The notes under the pieces: model-generated
What the model saw: only the letters and a program-made list of their open reading frames with translations
Databases searched by the model: none
What the model was told of the DNA's origin: nothing
Shown: in pieces, positions 22,918 to 34,719 of the stretch
Numbering within the stretch: position 1 is the first letter of the stretch
How the letters are laid out: each line of letters starts with the position of its first letter
Assembly: GCA_010279815.1 (NCBI GenBank)
Contig: QEOQ01000487.1
Location: 457,064-521,063 of the forward strand
Direction of reading: 5' to 3'
Origin: Brachionus plicatilis
Lineage: Eukaryota > Rotifera > Eurotatoria > Ploima > Brachionidae
Length of the DNA stretch: 64,000 bases
Position numbers and translations under genes: made by a program

Positions 22918-25900
22918 AAATTTTCAAATTCTTAAATTCATTTATTTAAACCAAACTTAAATTGAAGTCCAAATTTTACCAATCAATAAAACCAATTTTC
23001 AAGTTAAAAACCACCTTTAGATCAAGATTTTTCAAGAAAAAATAGTCATGAATTAAATTAATTTTTTATTTCCAATCGGCCAAAAAATCATGTGCAATTG
23101 GTTAGAATATTATATTAAACTTTTTTAATTCTTTAGAAGAATATGTTTAATAGAATGATGTTAAAAAATTATGATTAGAATTAAATTCAATTTTTAAGAA
23201 TCAAATATCATTTGAATCATTTTCACTTTCTTTAAATTAAGGATTTAAATTATAAATTTTTAGATATTTGCTTGAATAAATAAAACTCGATTGGAATGTA
23301 CCTAAGAAATTTTTTACTATTTTCCTTTTAAATAATTGATTTAATTACTAATTATTTGAAATGAAAAACAAATTGTTAAGGGGCTGCTGCTAGAGTGATT
23401 ATCTTAATTTTCGACAGTTTTAAAAACATATGTTGATGAAGCTCTCTTGAAAAAGCCTGAAAAATGAATGGAACGGCAATGCCGTAGGTTCAGATAATAT
23501 CTATCTGGAATTTTCCTAACTACTGCTTCTTTGAATTTCGATCAAAATAAAAAAGATTTCGTTTTCTTAATTATTTAAAAGATACTAGAAGATTTTAATT
23601 AAATCAAAAAATCAGTTCAATTAAGCTAAGCTAAACGAATACTTTTAGAAGGTATTTTTAATGCTAATTTTTTTAATTAAAATTTTTAAACTCACGTGAA
23701 TCTTTCGCTATTTATTTTAATTATTGTCCGCTGTTTGGTAAAATTGTAGCTGAAATCCAGCCGTGTAAACTTTAATATTATTCAGGTTGCATGGTAACAA
23801 ATTGAATTCATAAAAAAATAACAAAAAAAAAATTAGATATTTATTTAATGCCCATAAAACTAAATAAATAAAATATCTTTCATTCTCCCTAGAGTAAAAA
23901 ATTGAGTCCAAGATTTAATAAAAATTCTTGTTTAATTTACTATTTGAATTTTTAAAAATCAATTTTTAAATCTGTAAAGTTTGTTGGTAAAAAAAAATTT
24001 GCAAGAAACTTAAAATTTTTCCAAGAAAAAAAGATTATCAAAATAAATATTATTTTGTGAAATTTTTATTTTTTTTTGTAATAAAATATTCTTTCCAAGC
24101 TTTAATTCCATTTTAAATTTTTTCAAAAAGAATTTAAAGCTTTTAATTAAAGGATATTGTGGGCAATTACAATGCCTTTAGTTTTGATATCTTCCTGAGT
24201 TTAGTTCGTCTATGAATCCAAATATTTTGTATAGTCTTAATTAATTTTAAAGGCTTATATTTGTATGGCAAACAAAAATATCGCCTAGAAACAATATTTT
24301 AGAAATGTTTTAGACTAAGATTAACACGAATGAATTAATTTTTTGAAATCAACACGGATTTATTGATAGATCTAGGCTAGTTTAAGTTTATCAAAGTTAA
24401 AGTTGGTTTATATGGATAAAAATGAACAGTCTACGGGCCTAAAATGGATTTATTTTTATTAATTTTCAAGAATTTTTCAAACAATTCTCAATTAAATAAA
24501 AGCTTTTTGATCACGAAAAGCGCATTTTTTATTTAGTTCTGATACCAGCAACATAATAAAAAAAATGAATATCAGCAACTAGAGAAATTAATTAAAATTA
24601 TTTGACCCACTTGAGTCCAGGTACTCGAAATGAAGTTAAATATTTATTTTTTATAAAGAACACAAATTTGTATCAAATATCATTATTTAAGCCATATTCA
24701 TTTTATTTTGACAGTCTTAAAAAGAAAAAAGATATTAAATGACTGACGATTGTTTTAAAGATTACTAATTATGAAAGTTTATTTATTATCGATCTAGAAT
24801 TTTCATGTCAAAATTAATTTAAAGTTTACAATTAGCAAATATTGATTTTCAATAAATTTTAGGACAAGTTTAAATTTCAATTGAAAATTTTCAAATAAAA
24901 TAAAAAAAAAATTTGCATTTTTATTTTAAAACAGATGGTGTTTTATTCAAATATATTTTATGTCGAGAAATTCTAATCTCTTATTCAAATTTAGAACGAA
25001 ATTTTTTTTTGTTTTAGAACGCTTAAAACACAGGTTTTAGAAAAAATTTGACTTAAAATTTTCTTAAGTATATCTTATCTGTAAAGAATAAAAAATCAAA
25101 TGATCGGAGCATATTTTTTTTAATTAAAAATAAGATAATTGTTTATTGTTTATTTATTATACCAAAAAAAAAGTTCTAATCCATCATTGAAAAAGACAAA
25201 TTAAAAACTTTATTATGTAATTTTTATGGATTAATTTAAAGGGATCGAGATGAAATAAAAATTCACATTAAATGTGCGTTTTAGATAAAAACTAGTATTT
25301 AAAATCTGAATAAATTATTCAATTTTGGGTACACTTGAGCTGAAGCTACTCTATACCGTTTGAAAAAAAGCTTGATTTTAATGTATTGCATTTTTTATTT
25401 ATAGAAAATTAAAATTTTTCCTTTCTAGAATAAAAAGTGGCCAGACCTGGTTTTGTCAAATTTTTACATTTTGTTGAGTAAATATTTATTTTATATATCT
25501 TTTTTTATTTGAAAACATTTGACAACGCCCCAAATTCAAAATTAGACGAAAAGCGGCCAAAAGAAAATCTTAAAACTTTTGGTCAATATCTTAGATTTTG
25601 ATAAAAAAAGATAGGTAAATTGAATTTTGTTCTTTTTTTATTTTAAATTGAGAGAGACATTGATTGCAGAAAATTTTTAAAGATTTTTAATAATTTTAGT
25701 TTAGAGCTAAAAATTGATTCTAATGAATTGTTTGTTTAAATTTTTTTTTGTATTATAATTTTGAAAATTAGCATAAAATTTTATAAAAGGACCCGTTTCG
25801 GGAGAAATATCGGTATATAAATTAAATTGCTTATTTTTGAATAAATTTCTTCTAAGGACAAAAATACCAAATTTTGAATATTTTTTCAATAGACTGATCT

Positions 25901-26206
25901 TGATAAATGATAAGATTTGTGCGATGAAAAAATAAACTATCTAAGTGAATTGCCTAGAGCTCAACACTTAAATTACCCAACTCATTAGGCTCATAAAATC
26001 ATTTCGATAATATTAATTTCAGAAAAAAATAAAATTGAAATAGGAATTAATTATTTCAATCATTAACATTTTTAAAGAAGACACTTCTAGTCGGAATCCA
26101 AGGAAACCCTTTTATTTTAAATATTTAAATTCACCTTTTAGATGAGAAAATAATTTCCATTTCGTTCTAAATAAATGTAACAGAGTTATTTTAAAATTTT
26201 GCCAAA
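22918..26206. other. Long intergenic region upstream of HEXD
   Basis: Mostly featureless AT-rich DNA. Around 23467..23512 one frame reads WNGNAVGSDNIYLEF, which resembles the start of a non-LTR reverse-transcriptase domain, but it is broken on both sides. The promoter of HEXD should lie at the right end; no motif stands out. Confidence 0.45.
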
Positions 26207-29130
26207 ATGAAACGAGGTAAGTTTATTTGACACTAATTTTTAATTTTTTAATAAAACATTTTTTTCTCCTCTAACATTTAGAAATAATTTGGAATAACTT
26301 TTTCTTCATTTAAGTAATTGGATTATTTTACAAAAAAAGAGTTAGAATATCAATAGCCCTAATATGCTGCAGTGTATTTTTTATTTTTTTTCGAATGATT
26401 AGTTCTGATTCCACGCATCACATTGCCATAGATCAATCAATTCTGAACAATCGGTTTGTCAAAAATCATTTGCTAGAAAAGGAAATTTTAATCGAAAAAA
26501 ATAATATTGATAGTAACAATAAATTAATTAATTTAATAACACCAACAAAAAAAGTAAATTTAAATGAGAGAATTATCAAGTTTGATGCCAAAAATCAATT
26601 CCAGTTTAATAAAAATATACCATTTATTCCAAATAGGATAAATGAATTTCAAATAAATGATAGAAATCAACTCAATCCAAATCAAAATCAAAACAACATA
26701 AATTTTTTAGCAAAGCTAGAGCGGATCGTACACATCGATCTTAAAGGTGCTCCGCCAAGGCCCCATTATTTTAAGCAATTTATACCTTTTATAAAACAAT
26801 TTGGCGCAACAGGCATTCTCTTGGAGTATGAGGACATGTTCCCGTTTGAAGGAACACTGGCTGAAGCTAGACACGGTAATGCCTATTCGGCAGATGATGT
26901 AAATATGATCAAAAATTTGGCAAAAGAAAATGGTCTAAAAATTATTCCGCTGGTACAGACGTACGGGCATTTGGAATGGCTTTTAAAGATTAAGAAATTC
27001 GCTCATCTCAGAGAAGTTAGCGAGTATCCTCAGGTTATTACACCGTGTTTGGAAGAGTCCTATCGAGTTATTTTTGAAATGCTTGACCAAGTTATTAAGT
27101 ATCACTCGGATTCGAGCGAATTTCATGTCGGATGCGATGAAGTTTATTACAAATTGGCCCATGAAAAATGTGCTACTTTGCCACATAGCAATGATTTTGC
27201 TCAAGTTTTTTTGAGGTAAATAAAATTCACTTTAGGGTTATGGGAAATTTAAAGCAAAGAATAAGAACCAAAAGATAACAAATCGGTTTAATTATTTTCG
27301 TATAATATTAAAAAAAAAAAAACAAAAGTTATTAATTAAATGATTTAATGGCAAGTAAAAAAATATTTTTTCAGAATATCAGTAAAATTTTTATTTTTTG
27401 ATATTTTCTTTTGATGTAAATTTCACAAACAAGCAATTAAAACAAAAGCTTGCCTACCAATTTTTTTAAAATTTTTTTTAAACAAATTTTTTATTCAGAT
27501 CTCCTGAGATTTTTGAGAAATTTTTTAAATTAAATTAACTTCTGAATCGTTTTAGCATTTATTATAATCTTTTCTGAATACCCAGAAATTTTCTAAACAA
27601 ACTTAAGCTTTTTATTTTTCAAATTTTATTTGTATTCGAAAATAATTAATTTATTTTTTTAAATTCAAGTTAACAAGTAGTTAGAATTAATTTTGGTGAT
27701 TTCCTTAGTGTTTTTAACATTTAGATTTTGTTTTGGTATTTGTTTTAATTAAAAGTTGGAGAAAACCTATAAAATTTTTAAAATAAATTAGAAAAATTTT
27801 TTCTATAACTTTTCCTAAAAATAAAAATAAATGGATTAAGAACTTATGGTTAAGAAAAAATGATTTCAACAACATTTTTAAACCTGTCAGGTTTCAAAAT
27901 TAAAATTTCTAATGAAATTCAGTCTTGAAGATATAATCAATTTCCAATTAAATTATTTGACTTGACACTTCCGGTCTTTGGCCTTTCAAATAATTTACTT
28001 AGAAAAAATTTGAAAATAAAAAAAAGTTGTCATAGATAGTAGTCTATTCTGAATGATTTTTAGAAAAAAATTAATTAAACAAGTATGTTTTGAAGATTTT
28101 TGGGTATAATCAAAATACTAAAGTGTGCCATTTATGCCAATAAGAATACAATATTAAAAATAATTTTTTTAAAAGACATTTGGTCAAAATTGCCTCATAT
28201 GTTCGTTCAAAGATACCAAATGTTAAGGTAATATTTTGGGATGACATGATGCATGGAATGGAAGAAGCTACGTTGATGCAATTCAAAAATGAAATAGAAA
28301 AACTCCAGTTGCAGCCAATGATGTGGGGTTACATGGAAAATGTTGAGTCTTACTTTCAGCCCGATCTCTATGTTAAATACGGAAATGTTTTTGGTAAAAT
28401 ATGGATCGCTTCGGCGTATAAAGGCGCTAGTGGAGAACTAGCTACAATTACCAGTATTCAGCATCATTATTTAAATCACATATCATGGATTGATGTAATG
28501 AGAGAGAAAATTTCAAACAAAATATTACAATTTATCGGAGTTGCCATCACTGGCTGGTCGAGATACGACCATTTTTTGACTCTATGTGACATACTACCAC
28601 AGGCAATACCATCGTTGATTTTTAACTTGCAGGTTATGCAATACGGTCCTCTAAACGACCAAAAAAAGCAAGAGATTAGTAAAATGTTAGGCTGTTCTGG
28701 TCAAATTCCTTGGGATGGAGTGGTAAATTATCCGGTTAAATGCAATTTCCCTGGCCACGAGGTCTACGAGGCAATGCTTCCTCTACAGTCTATTTTACAA
28801 GGGCTCAAATCAGATATGGCATTTGCTGAAAATTATGTTTCGCCAATGAATCTTGAATACGCGTATTTACACAAGAAGAGAACATCTGAAGTATTGGAAC
28901 GGGTACGATACACATACACCTCAATGGTTGACTTTAAAGATAGATTTATTGAGGCTTGTAGTACAATGTACTGGCCTGATGTAGCAAATGAATGGCTTTT
29001 GGTCTATTTCATACCACAATTCGATCCACTTTTTAACATGTTAGAAAGAGTTAAAAATTTGTCATCACAGAAATATTGGTCGCCAAGACCTTTACCAATT
29101 ACTCTAAAACAGTACCCGAAATATTTTTAG
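26207..29130 (+). CDS. HEXD: Hexosaminidase D-like GH20 glycosidase with N-terminal membrane anchor
   Basis: Three exons, 26207..26216, 26342..27215 and 28176..29130, encode about 612 residues. The first exon gives only MKR plus one base; splicing to 26342 creates MKRVRISIALICCSVFFIFF, a basic start followed by a hydrophobic segment at residues ~6-20 typical of a type II signal anchor. A ~100-residue Asn/Lys-rich stem follows. The catalytic part starts near residue 125 with ERIVHIDLKGAPPRP and contains the GH20 Asp-Glu pair at residues 269-270 (FHVGCDEVYY) and FWDDMMHGM. The family removes terminal beta-N-acetylhexosamine. Vertebrate HEXD lacks such an anchor, so this protein may act in the secretory pathway. 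The acceptor at 26340-26341 has a poor pyrimidine tract; it was chosen because it alone keeps the frame open. Confidence 0.85.
27216..28175 (+). other. 960-bp intron of HEXD
   Basis: GT-AG, phase 2, splitting FLR from HLVKIASYV. No gene or repeat noted inside. Confidence 0.8.
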
Positions 29131-30201
29131 ATAATAAGTTGTACATTTTATCACATTCGGTTAAAAATTCCATTTTTTTATCAAAATAAAAAATTCAGAT
29201 TTGGTGATTGATAGAATGAGTTATTTTAAAAATATTCACATATTAAGTTAAAGCCATAAATTTATAATGTTGTTCATTTTTGATTTTACAGTTTATTTTT
29301 AAATAAAATCTATTGATAAATGTAGTTGATTTGTTAAATATTAAATGGGTATTTTTATTAAAATACTAATCGTTTTTTTACGCAAAATTTTTGAACTTTT
29401 CAAGTGTTCAAAATTTTCGAATGTTTTTTTTCCTTATTTGCAAGCATATTAAAATTAAATTATTTTTTAATAAATAAAAATTTTGTCAAATAAATAATTA
29501 ATCATTTTTTTTAAATCACGAATATTATCTCAAATTATTCTATAGTTATTAGACATTAAAATTTGAAAATTGTAAATTAGATTGCTATTTTTTTGGCTAA
29601 TTTTTTGTCCTCCAAATCTGATTTTATTAAAAAATGTGAAATTTTCAAAAAAAATTTTTAACTTTTTATTTTGTAAGATTATATTTACTGAATTTAGTAT
29701 AGTAAAAACATTTATTTTGTTCAATTTTTATATATCAAACTATATCTTAATTTTGGTATGAATATAAGATAATTTCAATTATTAAATTTTAATTAAGTAT
29801 CAATTTTCAAAGGAATATTTTTTTTTGTAAGAAGATATAGTTATTTTCAAGTTTTAAATTTAAATTTAAGTAAAATAATTTACTTAAACTCGATATTTTC
29901 AATAGTTTTAAATAAATTATATTGACATCATTTTGATTAGTTAATAGATAATCGAATTAAACAAGATCAAATAAATTTTACCTTTTAATAGGAACACGAA
30001 ATTTTTTACTTTGTGAATTTTATTCAAAAATAAACTACTTTCACAAACCCTAGATTTTATTTTTTTCATGTAATCTATTTAAACATTATAAAATCAATTT
30101 TATAATTAATATTTATTTTTATGCATTCAATTAATATAAAATTTTTTCATTTCCCTTTTTTACATTTTTTCTTTTTTTTTCGTCAATAAATTTTATATTT
30201 G
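29131..30201. other. Intergenic space between convergent HEXD and KLHL10
   Basis: Only AT-rich sequence with several AATAAA-like signals on both strands. No feature supported. Confidence 0.5.
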
Positions 30202-32321
30202 TTAATTAAAACTTCTTAAGTAATTAATATAATTTTGAGATAAATTGTAAACGTTGTTTAAAAATTGTCGGTTTATTTTGTCTTCAAATTTTGTTCGAAT
30301 TACCAATGCTGAAAAAGGTCTGATATGGTCAATATCTTTAAATACACAAACTGACAATGCACTTCTGTTCAAATTCATTTTTTCTTTTATCTTCCATCTT
30401 TTTTCTTCGACACAGTAGCATTCAACATTGGCAATAGTGGTAATACCATTAAAACCTCCCATCACAAATATGCAATTATCAAAAACAGCGAGACCAAAAT
30501 TACTTCTGGGACTGTTCATTTCAGCTTCTTTGAACCATTTTCTAGATTTTAAGTCATATCTTTCACATGTGTTTAGGCGCAGAAATCCGTCATAACCACC
30601 GATTGCATATAAACAGCCCATGTAACTTATCAATCCGACCCCACTTCTCTTTGAGCCCATTTTACTGACAAGAGTCCAGCGATTTGTTTCAGGGTCATAA
30701 AATTCAACAGTGTCCACACAATCAGAACCATTAAATCCTCCACATATAAATATTTTTCCGTTTAGTTCCGCAGCACTAGCATCACTTCTAAATTCATTCA
30801 TTTCTGATATAAAACTCCACTGGTTTTTTTCCAAATTATATTTCTCTGCAGTCTTATGACGCCCATATCCATCGAATCCTCCCATTGCATATATTATGCC
30901 TTCATGTGCAGCCACGCTGACATAACATCTCTTTGTGTTCATTGGGGCCATCTCTTGCCATTCACGGTTTTTTATGTTAAACTTGCGGCAGTTGTTAAAA
31001 TACTGGGTACCATCAAAACCACCGATTATGTAAATACAGTCTCCTATTACCAAACAGCCGTGATAGGCACGAGGTGCTTTGTCAAGATAGTCAAAATTTT
31101 GCCAAATACTGGCTTGCGGATCAAAAGTCTCAATTGAATTGGTGGGCGAGCCAGATGACCATCCTCCTACCACTACTAGCAGTTCGTGAGGAATTCTGGG
31201 CCGCATTCGGATATCAGATAAATTTGCCATCTTAAATTTGAAAAAAATAAAATTCAAAATATTAAATAAATTTTTTTTCCCAATTACTCTTTGATTAGAA
31301 TATTCAATTAAATATCTTGAGCAATTATTTAAAAATTCAATTACTTCATTAGACTGCTGTACTAGAAGATTAGACCGAATTTTTTCTATAAAAAATTTTT
31401 TATCTATAAAACCAAACCGGACTGATTTAAGCAAATGCTTTAAATGCTCTTCTCTACCACTGGCAAACTCAATCCATTTGATTATAATATCAAATAGATC
31501 ATTTTCATTTCTGACATTAAGTTCGTCAGACAAAATAATCTCATTGAACTCTTCAAAACTAAGCTCAAATATTTCCATACTTAATTTAGCCACTTGCAAA
31601 AAATTCCGCCTAAAAATGTCACCAGGTAATTTAAATTATATTTAAAATTTTTTTTTTTTAATTTAAAATTTTAATCACATTAAAAATGAATCAGCGGCGC
31701 TTTTGAGAGATTGACAATAATAGACCGAGGCAAATTTTCTTATGCCGATCACATTTTCACACTCTATACACCTCTGAAGGAATTCAGTACATTTGGTTAC
31801 AAGACCGAAAACTTGGAAGCGGTCAGCCGCTGAAAGCAAAGTTAAAACATTGTCTGAATTTATTTCCACATCACGAGTATATGCCCATTCTGAAAGAAAA
31901 AAAAATTTAAAAATAAAATTTTTAATCCGGATTTGTTTTGAATAACTTTCCAATTATTAATTTAATGATGTTGGATTCAATGTCCTTGATGTGAGCCATT
32001 TGACTTTGGGTTTCGTTCATTCCGTTGGTGAACAATGCATAAAAATAAGAACTAGTTGCTAAATTTATTAAATTAAATTTTTATTTTAGAGGAAAATTTT
32101 TTTTAAATACCACTGAGTACAATTCGATGAATTGGAAATTCGGCTAAGTCGTCACAAACTATCGTACAGTCACATAATTTGTTTTGGCATCGTAAATTGT
32201 TCAAGATGTCACAAGCTCGAAGACTTAGCCGTCTTTGGTTATTTGAATTTGAATCTAATGAAGAACATATCATTGAATTTTTATTGGAAAAATTAATTTT
32301 TTTCAAAAGTTTTTCACTCAT
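30202..32321 (-). CDS. KLHL10: Kelch-like protein 10 (BTB-BACK-Kelch)
   Basis: Five exons, 32111..32321, 31951..32058, 31679..31889, 31288..31609 and 30202..31230, encode about 626 residues. Residues ~45-160 are a BTB domain (LCDCTIVCDD, HRIVLSG, NIIKLIIEWAYTR), followed by BACK (LSMEIFELSFEEF, ELNVRNENDLFDIIIKWIEF). Six Kelch repeats follow, with phrases almost identical to vertebrate KLHL10: IGGFDG, RRCYVSV-type KRCYVSV, IYAMGGFDGY, RSDASA, ICGGFNG, RSNFG, NVECY. KLHL10 is a CUL3 substrate adaptor needed for sperm development, so a germline role is likely. The 57-nt intron at 31231..31287 could be retained without breaking the frame. The intron at 31890..31950 has no GT at the position demanded by frame and homology; the exon ends G followed by GAAAGT. 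Confidence 0.92.
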
Positions 32322-33926
32322 TAATTAATCAAAAGCATTTAAATTAAGCACGACGTCCTTAATGATCTTTCCTTTTTTATGTTTATACTTGAAACAGTGA
32401 TTGAATCTGTGCGAAATAACTTGGAAAATAAGAAAAATAAATTTATAATTCTTGTGGAGATTTGAATTATATTTTAACAAAATTTCCTTGGTTTTCTACT
32501 GAATAGCAAAAAAATTACTTAATTTTTTTGTTGGCTTTTCCTTTTTCTAATTCAATTAAATTTATCTAATAAACATTTCAAGACATTATACAGAAATTTA
32601 ATTTTTCAATTTAAAGGCAAGTGGACCAAAATATGAGTTCAATTTTTTTTTTAATTTTTTATCATTTTTAATTAGATTTATTTTTGTGAATTAGAATGTT
32701 GAGCACATTAACTCAGGAATCAAAAAAAATAATGGTAATCACTACTTAAATTTATGTTTATTAATAATCTCAAAACACTACAGCCATAAATACTAAGAAA
32801 GCGTTCATTTTTTATTTTCGATCTACTTATTTTTTTTTTTTGTTTACTAAAAAAATTTTTTTCATTTTTCTAAATTTCTTTTAAATTTTTTGTGTTAAAA
32901 ATTATTTATTTGATTTCAAATCAAATTGACGATTTTTAATTCTAAGAGTTTCTTAGTAAAACAAAATGATCTGAGAAGAATACAAAACCAATTTAATTGT
33001 AACAAAATTTTAAATAATTAATCAAATTTTAAAATTTAAAATTCTTCAAATTTTGTAGGGCATTTAAGTCAATTTTTTTTTAAAGACTCATACTTACTCT
33101 AAAAATAAAATAATAATCTATCATCTTTTTAATTGAGTGCCTGGGTAATTTTTGAAAAATAAAATTATCTAAAATATAACTTGTTTTTTTTTTGGGTAAT
33201 TGTCCGCTTCTTTTTCAAATAACATGATTTAATGCAGCATCAATTCCCGATGTAGCATACATTTAGCAACATTTAAAGTTTAAAATTATATGACATGGCA
33301 AAGTAATGGTATTTAGCGCAGGCGCTAAAATTTAAGTTCCGTATTTTGATGCCACGTTAAAAAAAATCTTCAAGATTTGATTTATTTAGCATTTTTTCAA
33401 ATAATAATCAATTTATTGAAATATTTGATTATTCTTATTTTTTACTTCGAATTTTAGATCTGTGAATTAACGGCTTTTATTTAAAGACTCTTTTTGAAAC
33501 TTTAAAATTGAATTTTGTTTTTTTAGCGTCAATTTCATCACAGAAGATGCTAAGTTGGTTCTTAGGTTTAATAAGATCATTTTGGCTATGTGATCATTAA
33601 TTATTGAACACCATTATTTGACCAAAAAGGGCCGAAAAAAATTAAAATTAAAATTAAAAGTTTTTTTTTTATTTAAAAAATTTTGTTATATTTAACGTTA
33701 AATAAAGTTTTATTTCCTTTTAGATTATTATTTTTGTTTAAATTCGTTCTCATAAAGTAATATCAAAAGAATAAAAGTCATTCAAAATTAAGAAGATTGG
33801 TCTATTCTGAAACTAAAATATTATGCTTTCTGCATCATTATGGACCAAGAGACCTTGAATTGACTTAGAGATATGTTAGGTCTGTACTGAGTCATTCTGC
33901 TCAATTGGTTATGGTGGTGGTACAAA
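32322..33926. other. Upstream region of KLHL10
   Basis: AT-rich and without a supported gene. A perfect small hairpin TTTAGCGC-AG-GCGCTAAA lies at about 33313..33330. The right end runs into the transposon-rich tract. Confidence 0.45.
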
Positions 33927-34091
33927 AGACTTGTTTTTAAGTCAAAGTCAGGAGTTTTTTTTTTTTTTTCTTGATCTTATTCTGAAGGAGCTTAAGCTCG
34001 GTACAGTAAACAGATAAATAAATAAATAATCAAAGTCAGGACTTGAAGTCAGTGTCTTTGACTTGACTTAATACTTGTGAGTTTAAACAAC
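33927..34091. mobile_element. Short foldback element related to the hAT-like MITE at 36.3 kb, interrupted by an insertion
   Basis: The left part AGACTTGTTTTTAAGTC matches the terminus of the 264-bp MITE at 36312, and the right part, read on the minus strand, gives CACAAGTATTAAGTCAAGTC, matching the next part of the same terminus. Both arms are thus inverted copies of one family end. Removing the 76-bp insertion and one target duplication leaves about 77 bp. Its own target duplication is not clear. Confidence 0.5.
33942..34041 (+). mobile_element. 76-bp retroelement tail with 12-bp target-site duplication
   Basis: The 12-mer TCAAAGTCAGGA occurs at 33942..33953 and again at 34030..34041. Between them is a 76-bp insert that starts with about 16 Ts, contains a perfect 12-bp palindrome (GAGCTTAAGCTC), and ends in (ATAA)n. 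An A-rich tail plus an exact direct duplication is the mark of target-primed reverse transcription. It is either an extremely 5'-truncated non-LTR copy or a very short SINE-like element. Confidence 0.75.
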
Positions 34092-34719
34092 TATGAGGAG
34101 AATATAAAGAAGGTTTCAGATCAAGATATATTGAATACCTGACGCCTTCTGTTTTTACTCCCTTGAAATTTCTTCATTTTTTTAAACTCTTAAACATTTA
34201 AACATCAGTAAGCTTCTCTCTTTTATTTCAATTTATCTTTCTTATTTTTTTTCTATTTTACTTTATATTATTTTTTATTTATTAATTTAATTACGCTCGT
34301 ATTAGGAGAAGTTTAAAAATAAATAAAAAAATTAGTATTTAATATTTTTACAAAAAAATTTAGAAAATAAAAAAAGATGCTAAATCTACATGTAAAAAGC
34401 AGAGTTGTTTAAAAGACTACCAGTGCCACCTTTTAAAAATCTTAAAAGAGCTTAAAAGTGATTTCGAAAAATTGAACATTATATTGATTATAATCTAAAA
34501 AAAATCTAATTGTAAATCTTAAAAAAAAATTATTTGATTTACAAAATTTGATAGAAATTATCAAGTGTTAATTGTCATTTTTTTTTTTCAAACTTAATTA
34601 ATTAATAAATAAATTTTTATGGATTTTTTTCTATGTAAGAATTTTCTATGGAAGATTTCGACAAAAAAAATTGTCTTTTTCTATTGACATTTTTTCTATG
34701 AATTGATATGTTCCCGTGT
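34092..34719. other. AT-rich spacer in the transposon-rich tract
   Basis: No reading frame, domain or clear repeat boundary seen. Confidence 0.4.

Noticed and set aside
31888..31950. Using the GT four bases inside the KLHL10 intron as donor
   Set aside because: It shifts the frame and runs into a stop within a few codons, and it would destroy the conserved LIIE-WAYTR block.
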